DNA from: Gammaproteobacteria bacterium
GTDB taxonomy: Bacteria > Pseudomonadota > Gammaproteobacteria > Steroidobacterales > Steroidobacteraceae
DNA: 13,059 nt
Assembly (NCBI GenBank): GCA_030043215.1
Contig: JASHYG010000248.1
Location: 1 to 13,059 of the forward strand
Direction: 5' to 3'
How positions within the stretch are numbered: position 1 is the stretch's first letter; each line of letters starts with the position of its first letter. Below the pieces are notes generated by a model. The model did not search any database. It was not told the DNA's origin and saw only the letters and a list, made by a program, of their open reading frames with translations. This document shows positions 1 through 6,927 of this stretch, piece after piece. The position numbers and the translations under genes are program-made.

Positions 1-61
1 GCATCGCGAGGAGCACCTGGCCGAGCTCGCATCGGCGCTCGCGTCGGCGCTCGCATCGTGA
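1..61 (+). CDS. 3' end of an unidentified upstream gene (partial)
   Basis: The frame starting at base 2 is open from the window edge and ends in TGA at 59-61, ten bases before the kinase start. It encodes a 19-residue tail of acidic and Ala/Leu/Ser character ending in LASALASALAS. The last 36 bases are three near-identical 12-bp units. Too little is visible to name the product. The short gap to the kinase suggests this gene may belong to the same transcript. A second frame (the kinase frame) is also open to the edge, but it gives an Arg/Ser-rich string of the kind produced by an off-frame reading, so I prefer the frame reported here. Confidence 0.5.
   Translation, partial: HREEHLAELASALASALAS
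23..58 (+). repeat. Three tandem 12-bp units
   Basis: Units at 23-34, 35-46 and 47-58 follow the pattern G(A/C)GCTCGC(A/G)TCG, differing at only two positions. In the presumed frame they encode (E/A)LAS three times, at the extreme C-terminus of the upstream gene. The unit is a whole number of codons, so copy changes would keep the frame. Confidence 0.7.
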
Positions 62-71
62 GGCGCGCATC

Positions 72-1241
72 ATGAAGGCGGCCCGGATCTTCCAGTTGAC
101 GGCGCTGCTGCTCGTCGTCATCTCGGCGCTCACGGTCTGCTGGTGGCTGTTCGACCAGCGGCAGTTCACGCTGAGCCGGATTCGTGAGACCCAGAAGCTT
201 CATGCCCAGGAGGTCGCGGCGGCGCGTGCGCTGCTCGCCACGGGCGTTCCGGCCGGACGCGTGCACGCGCTGCTTCCCGACCTCACGCTCACCGGCGGCG
301 AGCCGGCGGTCTCGCCCGAGGTGGACCGCAAGCTCGAGACGGAGCGGCGCATGCGGCTCAATCAGTACCTCTCGGAGGGCGGGTTCTTCCTCCTTGCGCT
401 CTGCGCCTGCATTGCGGTGATCTGGAACGCGCTCAGCAAGGAGGCGCAGGTGCTCAAGGAGCAGGACAACTTCCTCGCGCTCGTCTCGCATCAGTTCAAG
501 ACGCCTCTCGCGAGCCTGCAGCTGTCGCTCGAGACCATGAGCCTGCGCGCGCTCACGCCAGAGCAGCTGCAGACGCTGATCGATCGCATGCTGACCGACC
601 TCACGCGCATGGAGACGATGGTCTCCCGCATCCTCGATAGCGTGCGCCTCTCCAGGGGCCGCGTGGACCTCAAGCGCGAGCCCGTGTCGCTCGCGAGCGC
701 CGTGAGCCGCGTCGTCGGCCACTTCCAGGAGCGCGCGCGCAGGGACCGCATCCGGATCGAGGCGCAGGTTCCCGAGGAATTGCAGGTGCTCGCCGATCCG
801 CTCGCGGTGGACGTGGTGGTGAGGAACCTCGTCGAGAACGCCCTGAATGCGGTCACGCCGGTCGGCGGCGGCAAGATCGCGGTGAGCTCGCGCCGCACCG
901 GGCCCACGGTCGAGCTGTCGGTGCGGGACAGCGGCGTCGGCTTCCGGCCCACGGACGAGAGCCAGCTGTTCGAGAAGTTCTCCCGCTTGAGTGCCGGCGT
1001 CGGCAGCGGCTACTACGGCACGGGGCTGGGTCTCTACATCGTGAAGCGCCTGATGTATCTCGCGGGCGGCGGCGTCACGGCGCACAGCGACGGACTCGGC
1101 CGAGGCGCGGAGTTCGTCCTCACCTGGCCCGCGGCAGGCGAGCCGCGCAGCGACGAGGGACCGGCCGGGACGGTCGGACCGGACGGGCCATCGCCAGGGA
1201 CGCCACCGCGCATCGAGGCCGATCGCGAGGAATCTCCGTGA
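72..1241 (+). CDS. Membrane sensor histidine kinase (HisKA/HATPase_c)
   Basis: This 389-residue inner-membrane kinase should autophosphorylate on His140 and pass the phosphate to the response regulator encoded next. A first membrane segment spans about residues 8-27, a small periplasmic part follows, and a second segment spans about 103-119. The H-box has the core SHQFKTP with H140. The ATPase domain shows an N-box (NLVENALNA, N256), a G1 box (DSGVGF, 286-291), an F-box (LFEKFSR) and a G2 box (GTGLGL, 316-321). The periplasmic region of roughly 75 residues has no domain I recognise, so the signal is unknown. Residues from about 355 onward form a Pro/Gly/Asp-rich tail beyond the ATPase fold. 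ATG 72 is preferred because GAGG at 60-63 lies 8 bases upstream. The 3' end overlaps the regulator gene by four bases (GTGA). Class is certain; orthology to a named kinase is not. Confidence 0.93.
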   Translation: MKAARIFQLTALLLVVISALTVCWWLFDQRQFTLSRIRETQKLHAQEVAAARALLATGVPAGRVHALLPDLTLTGGEPAVSPEVDRKLETERRMRLNQYLSEGGFFLLALCACIAVIWNALSKEAQVLKEQDNFLALVSHQFKTPLASLQLSLETMSLRALTPEQLQTLIDRMLTDLTRMETMVSRILDSVRLSRGRVDLKREPVSLASAVSRVVGHFQERARRDRIRIEAQVPEELQVLADPLAVDVVVRNLVENALNAVTPVGGGKIAVSSRRTGPTVELSVRDSGVGFRPTDESQLFEKFSRLSAGVGSGYYGTGLGLYIVKRLMYLAGGGVTAHSDGLGRGAEFVLTWPAAGEPRSDEGPAGTVGPDGPSPGTPPRIEADREESP

Positions 1242-1960
1242 CTCACCCGGGCGCACGAATCCTCGTCGTCGAGGATGATCCGTTTCTCGCGGCGGGCCTC
1301 GCGGAGAACCTGCGCGCGGAGGGCTTCGCGGTCGATACGCTGCACGACGGCAATCTCGCGGTCGAGTGGTTCGACCACGAGAGCTGCGATCTGATCGTGC
1401 TCGATGTGATGCTTCCGGGACGCGACGGGTTCGCGGTGTGCAGCGCGCTGCGCGCGCGGGGGACGCTGACCCCGGTGCTGTTCCTCACGGCGCGCGGCGA
1501 CCCCGCCGACCGCGTGCGGGGCCTCGAGGCAGGCGGCGACGACTATCTCGCGAAGCCCTTCCACCTACAGGAGTTCCTGCTGCGCGTGCGGGCGATCCTG
1601 CGGCGCTGGGACTGGTACAAGTCGAGCTCCGCATCGCCGCCTGCCGCCGTTCTTCGATTCAGCGGCAACGAGGTGGATTTCCGCACGTTCCGGGGACGCT
1701 CGTGGAGCGGCGAGGAGCAGGAGCTCACCGAGAAGGAGGCCATGATCCTCAAGGTCCTCGCCGAGAAGCCGGGCGAGATCGTCTCGCGCGAGGATCTGCT
1801 CGAGCGGGTCTGGGGCTACGACGTGTTCCCCTCCACCCGGACCGTGGACAACTTCATCCTGCGGCTGCGCAAGCGGTTCGAGCGCGATCCCGCGAATCCT
1901 CAGGCCTTCCTCACGGTGTGGGGCGTGGGTTACCGGTTCGTGCCGGGAGAGGAGCCGTGA
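1238..1960 (+). CDS. OmpR/PhoB-family response regulator
   Basis: This 240-residue transcription factor has a receiver domain (about 6-118) and a C-terminal winged helix (about 140-236). The acidic pocket D13/D14, phospho-acceptor D56 (LIVLDVMLPG), T84 and K106 (AKPF) are all present. The DNA-binding part has the typical LTEKEAMILKVL start, the recognition-helix region STRTVDNFILRLRKRF and the terminal WGVGYRF wing. It starts with GTG inside the kinase stop (GTGA), with GAGGAA at 1227-1232 five bases upstream. It is almost certainly the partner of the kinase at 72-1241. It overlaps hemC by another GTGA, so it is probably co-transcribed with the heme genes. Members of this family usually bind direct repeats at about one helical turn. 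Its targets are not shown by the sequence. Confidence 0.95.
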   Translation: MTHPGARILVVEDDPFLAAGLAENLRAEGFAVDTLHDGNLAVEWFDHESCDLIVLDVMLPGRDGFAVCSALRARGTLTPVLFLTARGDPADRVRGLEAGGDDYLAKPFHLQEFLLRVRAILRRWDWYKSSSASPPAAVLRFSGNEVDFRTFRGRSWSGEEQELTEKEAMILKVLAEKPGEIVSREDLLERVWGYDVFPSTRTVDNFILRLRKRFERDPANPQAFLTVWGVGYRFVPGEEP

Positions 1961-2931
1961 GCGCAGTGCCCGCCTTGCGGATCGGCACGCGAGGCTCCGA
2001 GCTCGCCCTGTGGCAGGCGAGCCGCGTGGCCGACCTCATCCGGCGGCAGCCGGGCGCGCCGGCCGTCGAGCTGGTCCGCATCCGCACCGAGGGCGATGCC
2101 CGCGCCGACATCCCGCTCTGGCAGGCGGACGGGCGCGCGTTCTTCACGCGGGAGATCGATCGCGCGGTGCTCGCGAGCGAGGTCGATATCGCCGTGCACA
2201 GCCTGAAGGATCTGCCCACGACGCTCGAGGCCGGACTCGCGCTTGCGGCCGTGCTCGAGCGGGAAGATCCCCGCGACGCGCTGCTGTCCCGATCGGCCCA
2301 GCCCTTGGAGAGCCTGCCCGCGGGTGCGGGAGTGGGCACGAGCAGCTTGCGCCGCAGAGCGTTCCTGGCCCGGGCGCGCCGCGACGTTGCGGCGCTCGAT
2401 CTGCGCGGCAACGTACCGACCCGCGTGGAGCGTCTCGCCGAGGGCCGGTACGATGCGATCATTCTCGCGGCGGCCGGACTCAAGCGGCTCGGGCTCGAGC
2501 GCCGCATCACCGCGTATCTGCCGCCCGAGCAGTTCACGCCCGCAGTGTCGCAAGGCGCCATCGGTGTCGTGACCCGCGCCGGCGATCCGCAGTCGGCCCG
2601 CTGGCTGCGGCCTCTCGACCATTTCGCAACGCGCGTCGCGACGCTCGCGGAGCGCTCGCTGCTGCGCCGGGTCGAGGGAGGCTGTCAGGTCCCGCTCGGA
2701 GCGCTCGGACGCATCGAGCAGGACCGGCTGTCGCTGTACGCCTGCGTGTGCGCTCTCGACGGCTCCTCCTCCATCACCGCGAGCGGTGACTTCCCCCTCG
2801 CCGGCGAGGCGCCGGCGGCCTTCCAGCGCGCCGTGGAGCTCGGCGAGCGCGTCGGCGGAGAGCTGCTCGCGCGGGGCGCGATTGAGATCATCCAGCGGCA
2901 GCGCTCGGCTGTCGCGGTCGAGCAGCCATGA
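1957..2931 (+). CDS. hemC: Hydroxymethylbilane synthase (porphobilinogen deaminase)
   Basis: HemC is a cytoplasmic enzyme that joins four porphobilinogens into the linear tetrapyrrole hydroxymethylbilane. The 324-residue length fits the family (about 310). It opens with the diagnostic LRIGTRGSELALWQA. It has catalytic D85 in HSLKDLPTTL (E. coli D84) and C243 in GGCQVPLG, the residue that carries the dipyrromethane cofactor (E. coli C242). The frame is open far upstream inside the regulator gene. I chose GTG 1957 because the family N-terminus begins there, a purine-rich GGAGAGGAG precedes it, and it overlaps the regulator stop as GTGA. Its last codon overlaps hemD as ATGA. Confidence 0.97.
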   Translation: MSAVPALRIGTRGSELALWQASRVADLIRRQPGAPAVELVRIRTEGDARADIPLWQADGRAFFTREIDRAVLASEVDIAVHSLKDLPTTLEAGLALAAVLEREDPRDALLSRSAQPLESLPAGAGVGTSSLRRRAFLARARRDVAALDLRGNVPTRVERLAEGRYDAIILAAAGLKRLGLERRITAYLPPEQFTPAVSQGAIGVVTRAGDPQSARWLRPLDHFATRVATLAERSLLRRVEGGCQVPLGALGRIEQDRLSLYACVCALDGSSSITASGDFPLAGEAPAAFQRAVELGERVGGELLARGAIEIIQRQRSAVAVEQP

Positions 2932-3722
2932 GCGCTCCCGCCTCGAGCGCTGCGCGGCACGGCGTTGACGAAGCGCACGCGGCCGTGGTCGTGACGCGCG
3001 ATGAGCCTCGAGATGGACCGCTCAGCACGCGCCTGCGGGAACTCGGGCTGGAGGTGCTGTCCTGGCCTGTCGTGCACGTGGGGCCTCCCGCGGATCCCAC
3101 ACGGCTCGATGCCGCGCTGAGTGAAGCCGCGACGCTCGACTGGATCGTCTTCGCGAGCCGGCACGCGGTGCGTGCCGTGACGGCCCGGTTGCCGTCGCCG
3201 CCAAAAGGCGTACGGGTCGCCGCGGTCGGAGCCCGCACCGCCGAGGCGCTTCGCGAGCGAAGGTGGCGGCCGGCTATCGTGCCGGAGCAAGCGAGCGCTG
3301 CGGCGCTCGTCGCCGCGCTCGCGCCCGTGATGGCGCGCGGTGCGCGCGTGCTGTTTCCGGCGAGCTCGCGGGCTTTGCCCCTGCTCGCCGCGGGACTGCG
3401 CGAGCTCGGAGCGGAGGTGCACCAGGTCGAGGCCTATCGCACGGATGCCGCCGGACTCGACGTGAGCGCGTGCCGCTCGTGGGTCGATCGCGGCGCCGTC
3501 GGCGCGGTGACCTTCACCAGTCCCTCGTGCGTGGAGGAGCTCGACTGCGCCCTCGGACGAGCGCACTTCGAGCGGCTGCTCTCGGGCTGCTCCGCCGTCA
3601 CGCTCGGCACGACGACCGCGCGCGCGCTCGCCGAGCATGGATTCGAGTCGGTGCTCGCGCAGCCGGCGACGCTCGAGGGACTCGCCGTGACGACCTACCG
3701 ACACTTGCGCCTGAGGTCATAA
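2928..3722 (+). CDS. hemD: Uroporphyrinogen-III synthase
   Basis: HemD closes hydroxymethylbilane with inversion of ring D to give uroporphyrinogen III. The 264-residue protein has the two-lobe HemD pattern. The N-terminal part carries VVVTRDEP, and DWIVFASRHAVRAV followed by RVAAVGARTAEAL. The second half shows VLFPASSRALPLL, the V.AYRT element and AVTFTSPSCVEEL, then a TLGTTTARAL motif. The family is weakly conserved in sequence, and the position directly after hemC strongly supports the call. ATG 2928 overlaps the hemC stop (ATGA), implying translational coupling. The first 20 or so residues before VVVTRDEP are slightly longer than usual. Confidence 0.93.
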   Translation: MSAPASSAARHGVDEAHAAVVVTRDEPRDGPLSTRLRELGLEVLSWPVVHVGPPADPTRLDAALSEAATLDWIVFASRHAVRAVTARLPSPPKGVRVAAVGARTAEALRERRWRPAIVPEQASAAALVAALAPVMARGARVLFPASSRALPLLAAGLRELGAEVHQVEAYRTDAAGLDVSACRSWVDRGAVGAVTFTSPSCVEELDCALGRAHFERLLSGCSAVTLGTTTARALAEHGFESVLAQPATLEGLAVTTYRHLRLRS

Positions 3723-3725
3723 CCC

Positions 3726-4703
3726 ATGGGATTCCCCATCTCGAGACCCCGCCGCCTGCGGCAGTCCGACGCCTGGCGCCGCCTCGCGCGCGAGACGCGC
3801 CTGAGCCGCGACGACTTCATCTACCCGCTGTTTCTCGTGCCCGGCGCGCGGGTGCGCCATGCGGTCGAGAGCATGCCGGGCATCTCCCAGCTCTCGGTGG
3901 ACGAATGTGCGGCGGAGGCCGAGCGTGTCGCGCGGCTCGGCGTCCCGGCGGTGATCCTCTTCAGCGCGCCCGCGGAGAAGGACTCCCGGGCCTCCGCCTT
4001 CCTCGATCCGAGCGGACTCGTACCGCTCGCCATCCGGGCGATCAAGGCCGCCTGCCCGGATCTCATCGTGTGGGCCGACGTGTGCCTGTGCAGCGCCACG
4101 GACCACGGACACTGCGGCCACGTGCTCCCCTCGGGCGCGATCGACAACGACTCCTCCGTCGAGACCCTTGCGCAAGTCGCTCTCAACTACGCGCGGGCCG
4201 GCGTCGACGCGGTCGCGCCGAGCGACATGATGGACGGCCGTGTGCTCGCGATCCGGCAGCTGCTCGATCGCAACGGACATGCGGACACGCCCATCGTCTC
4301 CTACGCCGCGAAGTACGCCTCGGCGTTCTACGGACCGTTCCGCGAAGCGGCGGATTCCACGCCGGCCTTCGGCGACCGCCGCTCGTATCAGATGGACCCG
4401 GCGAATGCGCGCGAGGCTCTGCGTGAGGTTCGGCTCGACATCGAGGAGGGCGCGGACATGGTGATGGTGAAGCCCGCGGGCCCGTACCTCGACGTGATCC
4501 GGCGAGTGCGTGAGCGGGTCGAGGTGCCGGTGGTCGCATACCAGGTCTCCGGCGAGTACAGCCTCATCAAGGCGGCGAGCGCTCGCGGCTGGATCGACGA
4601 GCGGGCCGCGGCGCTCGAGACGCTGACCGGCATCCGGCGCGCCGGCGCGGATCTGGTCATCACGTACTTCGCTCCGGACATGTGCCAATGGCTGCAGCGC
4701 TGA
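3726..4703 (+). CDS. hemB: Porphobilinogen synthase (5-aminolevulinate dehydratase), Zn-type
   Basis: HemB condenses two 5-aminolevulinates into porphobilinogen, the first common tetrapyrrole step. The 325-residue protein has Schiff-base lysines K196 (SYAAKYASAFYGPFREA) and K249 (MVMVKPAGPYLD). Its metal site is the cysteine type: C120, C122 and C130 in DVCLCSATDHGHCG. That matches the zinc-dependent E. coli form and differs from the Asp-rich, Mg-dependent site (DVALDPFTTHGQDG type) of Pseudomonas. GAGGT at 3713-3717 lies 8 bases before ATG 3726. The gene begins three bases after the hemD stop. It overlaps the start of hemE, so the order of genes does not follow the order of reactions. Confidence 0.97.
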   Translation: MGFPISRPRRLRQSDAWRRLARETRLSRDDFIYPLFLVPGARVRHAVESMPGISQLSVDECAAEAERVARLGVPAVILFSAPAEKDSRASAFLDPSGLVPLAIRAIKAACPDLIVWADVCLCSATDHGHCGHVLPSGAIDNDSSVETLAQVALNYARAGVDAVAPSDMMDGRVLAIRQLLDRNGHADTPIVSYAAKYASAFYGPFREAADSTPAFGDRRSYQMDPANAREALREVRLDIEEGADMVMVKPAGPYLDVIRRVRERVEVPVVAYQVSGEYSLIKAASARGWIDERAAALETLTGIRRAGADLVITYFAPDMCQWLQR

Positions 4704-5767
4704 CGCCGGGTCGAGACTCCGAGCGCTCGAGCGCCGAGGCGGTGTTCCTCGATGCCTGCCGGCGCAGGCCTGTTCCCTACACGCCCGTCTGGGTCATGCG
4801 TCAAGCGGGGCGCTACCTGCCCGAGTACCGCGACCTGCGGGCGAAGGTCGACTTCGTCACGCTCACTCGCAGCGCCGAGCTCGCCGCGGAAGCGACGTTG
4901 CAGCCGCTGCGCCGCTACCCGCTCGATGCGGCGATCCTGTTCAGCGACATCATGACGCCGCTTCAGGGCATGGGCGTCGGGCTCGAGTTCAATCCCGGTC
5001 CGCTGGTGCGCAACCCCATCCGCACGCCGGCCGAGGTCGATGCGCTGCCGCAGCTCGACCCGCAGCGCGATGTCCCGTTCGTACTCGATGCCGTCCGGCT
5101 CGTTCGCGCGCAGGCGCCGCGAGGCGTGCCGCTCATCGGCTTTGCCGGTGCTCCGTTCACCTTGCTCTGCTATCTCGTCTGCGGGCGGCCCTCGAAGGAA
5201 TTCTCGGAGGCACGCACGTTTCTCTACGCCGATCCGCAGACGGCCGAGCGCTTGCTCGACCGGCTGGCCGATGCCATGGCCGCGTATCTGGCCGCTCAGG
5301 CCGCTGCGGGCGCTCAAGCGCTGATGCTGTTCGAATCGTGGGCCGGATTGCTCGGCGTCCGTGAGTACCGCCGCTTCGCCCTGCGCGGAGCCAGGCGGGT
5401 CGTCGCGGCGCTGCGGCCGCTCGGCGTGCCGCTCATCTACTACCTCAATCAAGGCTCCGCGCTGCTCGAGGCGGTGAGTGAGCTCGACGTGGACGTGGTG
5501 GGTGTCGACTGGCGCTCGCCTCTGGGGGCGGCGCGGCGAGCGCTCGGAGCGGACAAGGCGGTGCAGGGCAATCTCGATCCCGCCGCCTTGTTCGCCGAGC
5601 CGGGCGAGCTCGAGCGCCACATCGACGGGGTGCTCGATGAGGCGGGCCCGATGCCCGGCCACATCTTCAATCTCGGCCACGGCATCTGGCCGGATACCGA
5701 TCCGGACGCCGTCGCCCGGATGATCGACCATGTGCACGAGCGCACGGCGCGGGGAGCGCGGGGATGA
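4688..5767 (+). CDS. hemE: Uroporphyrinogen decarboxylase
   Basis: HemE removes four acetate carboxyls from uroporphyrinogen III to give coproporphyrinogen III in the cytoplasm. The 359-residue protein has the substrate loop WVMRQAGRYLPEYR near the N-terminus and the key aspartate D87 in LFSDIMTPLQGMG. It also has the GFAGAPFTL motif and a C-terminal GHIFNLGHGIWPDTDP signature. Length fits the family (about 350-360). ATG 4688 gives an overlap of 16 bases with hemB. A GTG at 4682 would add only two residues. No strong ribosome binding site precedes either, which is consistent with translational coupling to hemB. The stop overlaps the hemF ATG (ATGA). Confidence 0.96.
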   Translation: MAAALTPGRDSERSSAEAVFLDACRRRPVPYTPVWVMRQAGRYLPEYRDLRAKVDFVTLTRSAELAAEATLQPLRRYPLDAAILFSDIMTPLQGMGVGLEFNPGPLVRNPIRTPAEVDALPQLDPQRDVPFVLDAVRLVRAQAPRGVPLIGFAGAPFTLLCYLVCGRPSKEFSEARTFLYADPQTAERLLDRLADAMAAYLAAQAAAGAQALMLFESWAGLLGVREYRRFALRGARRVVAALRPLGVPLIYYLNQGSALLEAVSELDVDVVGVDWRSPLGAARRALGADKAVQGNLDPAALFAEPGELERHIDGVLDEAGPMPGHIFNLGHGIWPDTDPDAVARMIDHVHERTARGARG

Positions 5768-6603
5768 GCCTCTCCCCCGCTGCGGAGCAGTTCGCGCCGG
5801 CTGCAGCGGCTTACTTTCGCGAGCTGCAGGCGCAGATCTGCGCGGCGTTCGAGGCGTTCGAGGACGCGGCGCGGTTCGAGCCGCGCTCCTGGAGCAGGCC
5901 AGCCGGGCATCGGCTGCAGGGCGGGGGCGAGAGCCGCCTGATGCGCGGCTCCGTCTTCGAGAAGGTCGGTGTCAACGTGAGCCACGTGTGGGGCACGCTT
6001 GCGCCGCAGTCCCGATCGCAGATTCCGGGCGCCGAGGAATCCGCGGGCCGCTTCGTCGCGACCGGGATCTCCCTCGTCGCCCACATGGCGAATCCCTATG
6101 TGCCCACGGTGCACTTGAATCTGCGCTTCATGGGCACGAGCAGCGGATGGTTCGGCGGAGGCTCCGATCTCACCCCGACGTTCCCGTTCGAGGAGGACAC
6201 GGCGGAATTCCACCAGGCGCTCGAGCAGGCCTGCGAAGCCTACCAGCCCGGGGCGTACCGCAAGTTCAAGGAGTGGTGCGACCGGTACTTCTACCTGCCG
6301 CACCGTCACGAGCCGCGCGGCGTGGGAGGAATCTTCTTCGATGAGCTCTCGAGCGGGGATCTGCAGGCCGACTTTGCGTTCGTGCGGCGTGTGGGCGCCG
6401 CGTTCTTGTCCGTCTATCCGCGGATCGTGGAGCGCCGCAGGAGCGCTCCCTTCGACGAGGCGGCGCGCGACCGGCAGCTGGTGAAGCGGGGCCGTTACGT
6501 GGAGTTCAATCTCGTCTACGACCGCGGCACGAAGTTCGGCTTCGCCACGGACGCGGACCCGGATGCGTACCTGATGAGTCTGCCGCCCCTCGTGAAGTGG
6601 TGA
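5764..6603 (+). CDS. hemF: Oxygen-dependent coproporphyrinogen III oxidase
   Basis: HemF uses molecular oxygen to oxidatively decarboxylate two propionates of coproporphyrinogen III, giving protoporphyrinogen IX. The 279-residue protein shows the family core: FEKVGVNVSHVWG, GRFVATGISLVAHM, SSGWFGGGSDLTP, LPHRHEPRGVGGIFFD and KRGRYVEFNLVYDRGTKFGF. Four histidines, H107, H117, H150 and H180, fall at the places of the conserved E. coli histidines. The protein ends at MSLPPLVKW, about 20 residues earlier than E. coli-type HemF, which continues to a terminal RDW motif. As far as I recall, alphaproteobacterial HemF proteins end in this short way. GGGGAG at 5751-5756 lies 7 bases before ATG 5764. 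This is the last gene of the run of overlapping heme genes. Confidence 0.96.
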   Translation: MSLSPAAEQFAPAAAAYFRELQAQICAAFEAFEDAARFEPRSWSRPAGHRLQGGGESRLMRGSVFEKVGVNVSHVWGTLAPQSRSQIPGAEESAGRFVATGISLVAHMANPYVPTVHLNLRFMGTSSGWFGGGSDLTPTFPFEEDTAEFHQALEQACEAYQPGAYRKFKEWCDRYFYLPHRHEPRGVGGIFFDELSSGDLQADFAFVRRVGAAFLSVYPRIVERRRSAPFDEAARDRQLVKRGRYVEFNLVYDRGTKFGFATDADPDAYLMSLPPLVKW

Positions 6604-6636
6604 CCGGCCGGCACCCGAGCGCAGCTCCGGTCCGGC
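6602..6636. terminator. Weak inverted repeat between convergent genes
   Basis: GACCGG at 6602-6607 can pair with CCGGTC at 6627-6632, and an alternative pairing joins GCCGG 6607-6611 with CCGGC 6632-6636. It fills exactly the gap between the hemF stop and the stop of the minus-strand small ORF, where a bidirectional terminator would be expected. There is no T-tract on either side and the loop is long, so a rho-independent terminator is only a weak possibility. Confidence 0.2.
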
Positions 6637-6837
6637 TCACGCCCCGTGTCCCTTGCCCGTCACCGAGTGGGAGTGGGCGTTCATCATCTCCTCGACGTAG
6701 CGGCTGAGGCGGGGCTCGATGGAGGGCCACAGCGATGCGATCGCTCCGGCCTTCGCGGCGGTCCAGCGCGATGCGACGGGGCCCGCCTCCGCAATGGCGG
6801 CTTTCGGCAAGCCGCGCAGCCTTGCTTTGTCGTTCAC
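6637..6837 (-). CDS. Small hypothetical protein, 66 residues
   Basis: On the minus strand a GTG at 6837-6835 opens a 66-codon frame ending in TGA at 6639-6637. I do not recognise the product. Support for a real gene: AAAGGGGA (6851-6844) lies 7 bases before the GTG; codon third positions are mostly G or C; and a promoter-like pair of elements lies just upstream. The protein begins MNDKARLRGLPKAAIAEAG and has no cysteine and no membrane segment. It looks mainly helical (about 11-36 and 39-53), has tryptophans at 25 and 37, and ends in a His/Gly/Ser-rich tail. The frame extends upstream to an ATG at 6930, but that extra part reads poorly. An overlapping frame beginning at ATG 6851 gives an Arg-rich product and is less likely. 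Confidence 0.5.
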   Translation of the reverse strand: MNDKARLRGLPKAAIAEAGPVASRWTAAKAGAIASLWPSIEPRLSRYVEEMMNAHSHSVTGKGHGA

Positions 6838-6870
6838 GCGACATCCCCTTTGTTTGAGCCTCCTGATATG

Positions 6871-6898
6871 GATGACGCGCATGACGCAACGAAGTTCC
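6871..6898 (-). promoter_or_regulatory. Candidate ECF/RpoE-like promoter for the small minus-strand gene
   Basis: Read on the minus strand, a perfect GGAACTT (6898-6892) is followed after 15 bases by GTCATC (6876-6871). RpoE-type ECF promoters have GGAACTT and a -10 near GTCTAA at this spacing, so the -35 matches fully and the -10 in three of six. Transcription would begin near 6865 and give a leader of about 28 bases before the GTG at 6837. An AGGAGG also lies in this leader at about 6862-6857 but has no start codon at a normal distance. Confidence 0.35.
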
Positions 6899-6927
6899 GG
6901 GGAAATGGATCCACCGGCGCCTGCGAG

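Noticed and set aside
2685..3704. 339-residue open frame on the minus strand opposite hemC/hemD
   Set aside because: Shadow of hemC and hemD; very Arg-rich, no motifs.
4388..5737. 449-residue open frame on the minus strand opposite hemB/hemE
   Set aside because: It is antisense to clear heme genes and rich in Arg/Glu/His of the kind antisense GC-rich frames give.
6601..6640. HemF C-terminal extension lost by frameshift
   Set aside because: One other frame after the stop reads RPAPE, faintly like the tail of E. coli-type HemF, but the match is too short, and a complete short form of the protein exists in other bacteria.
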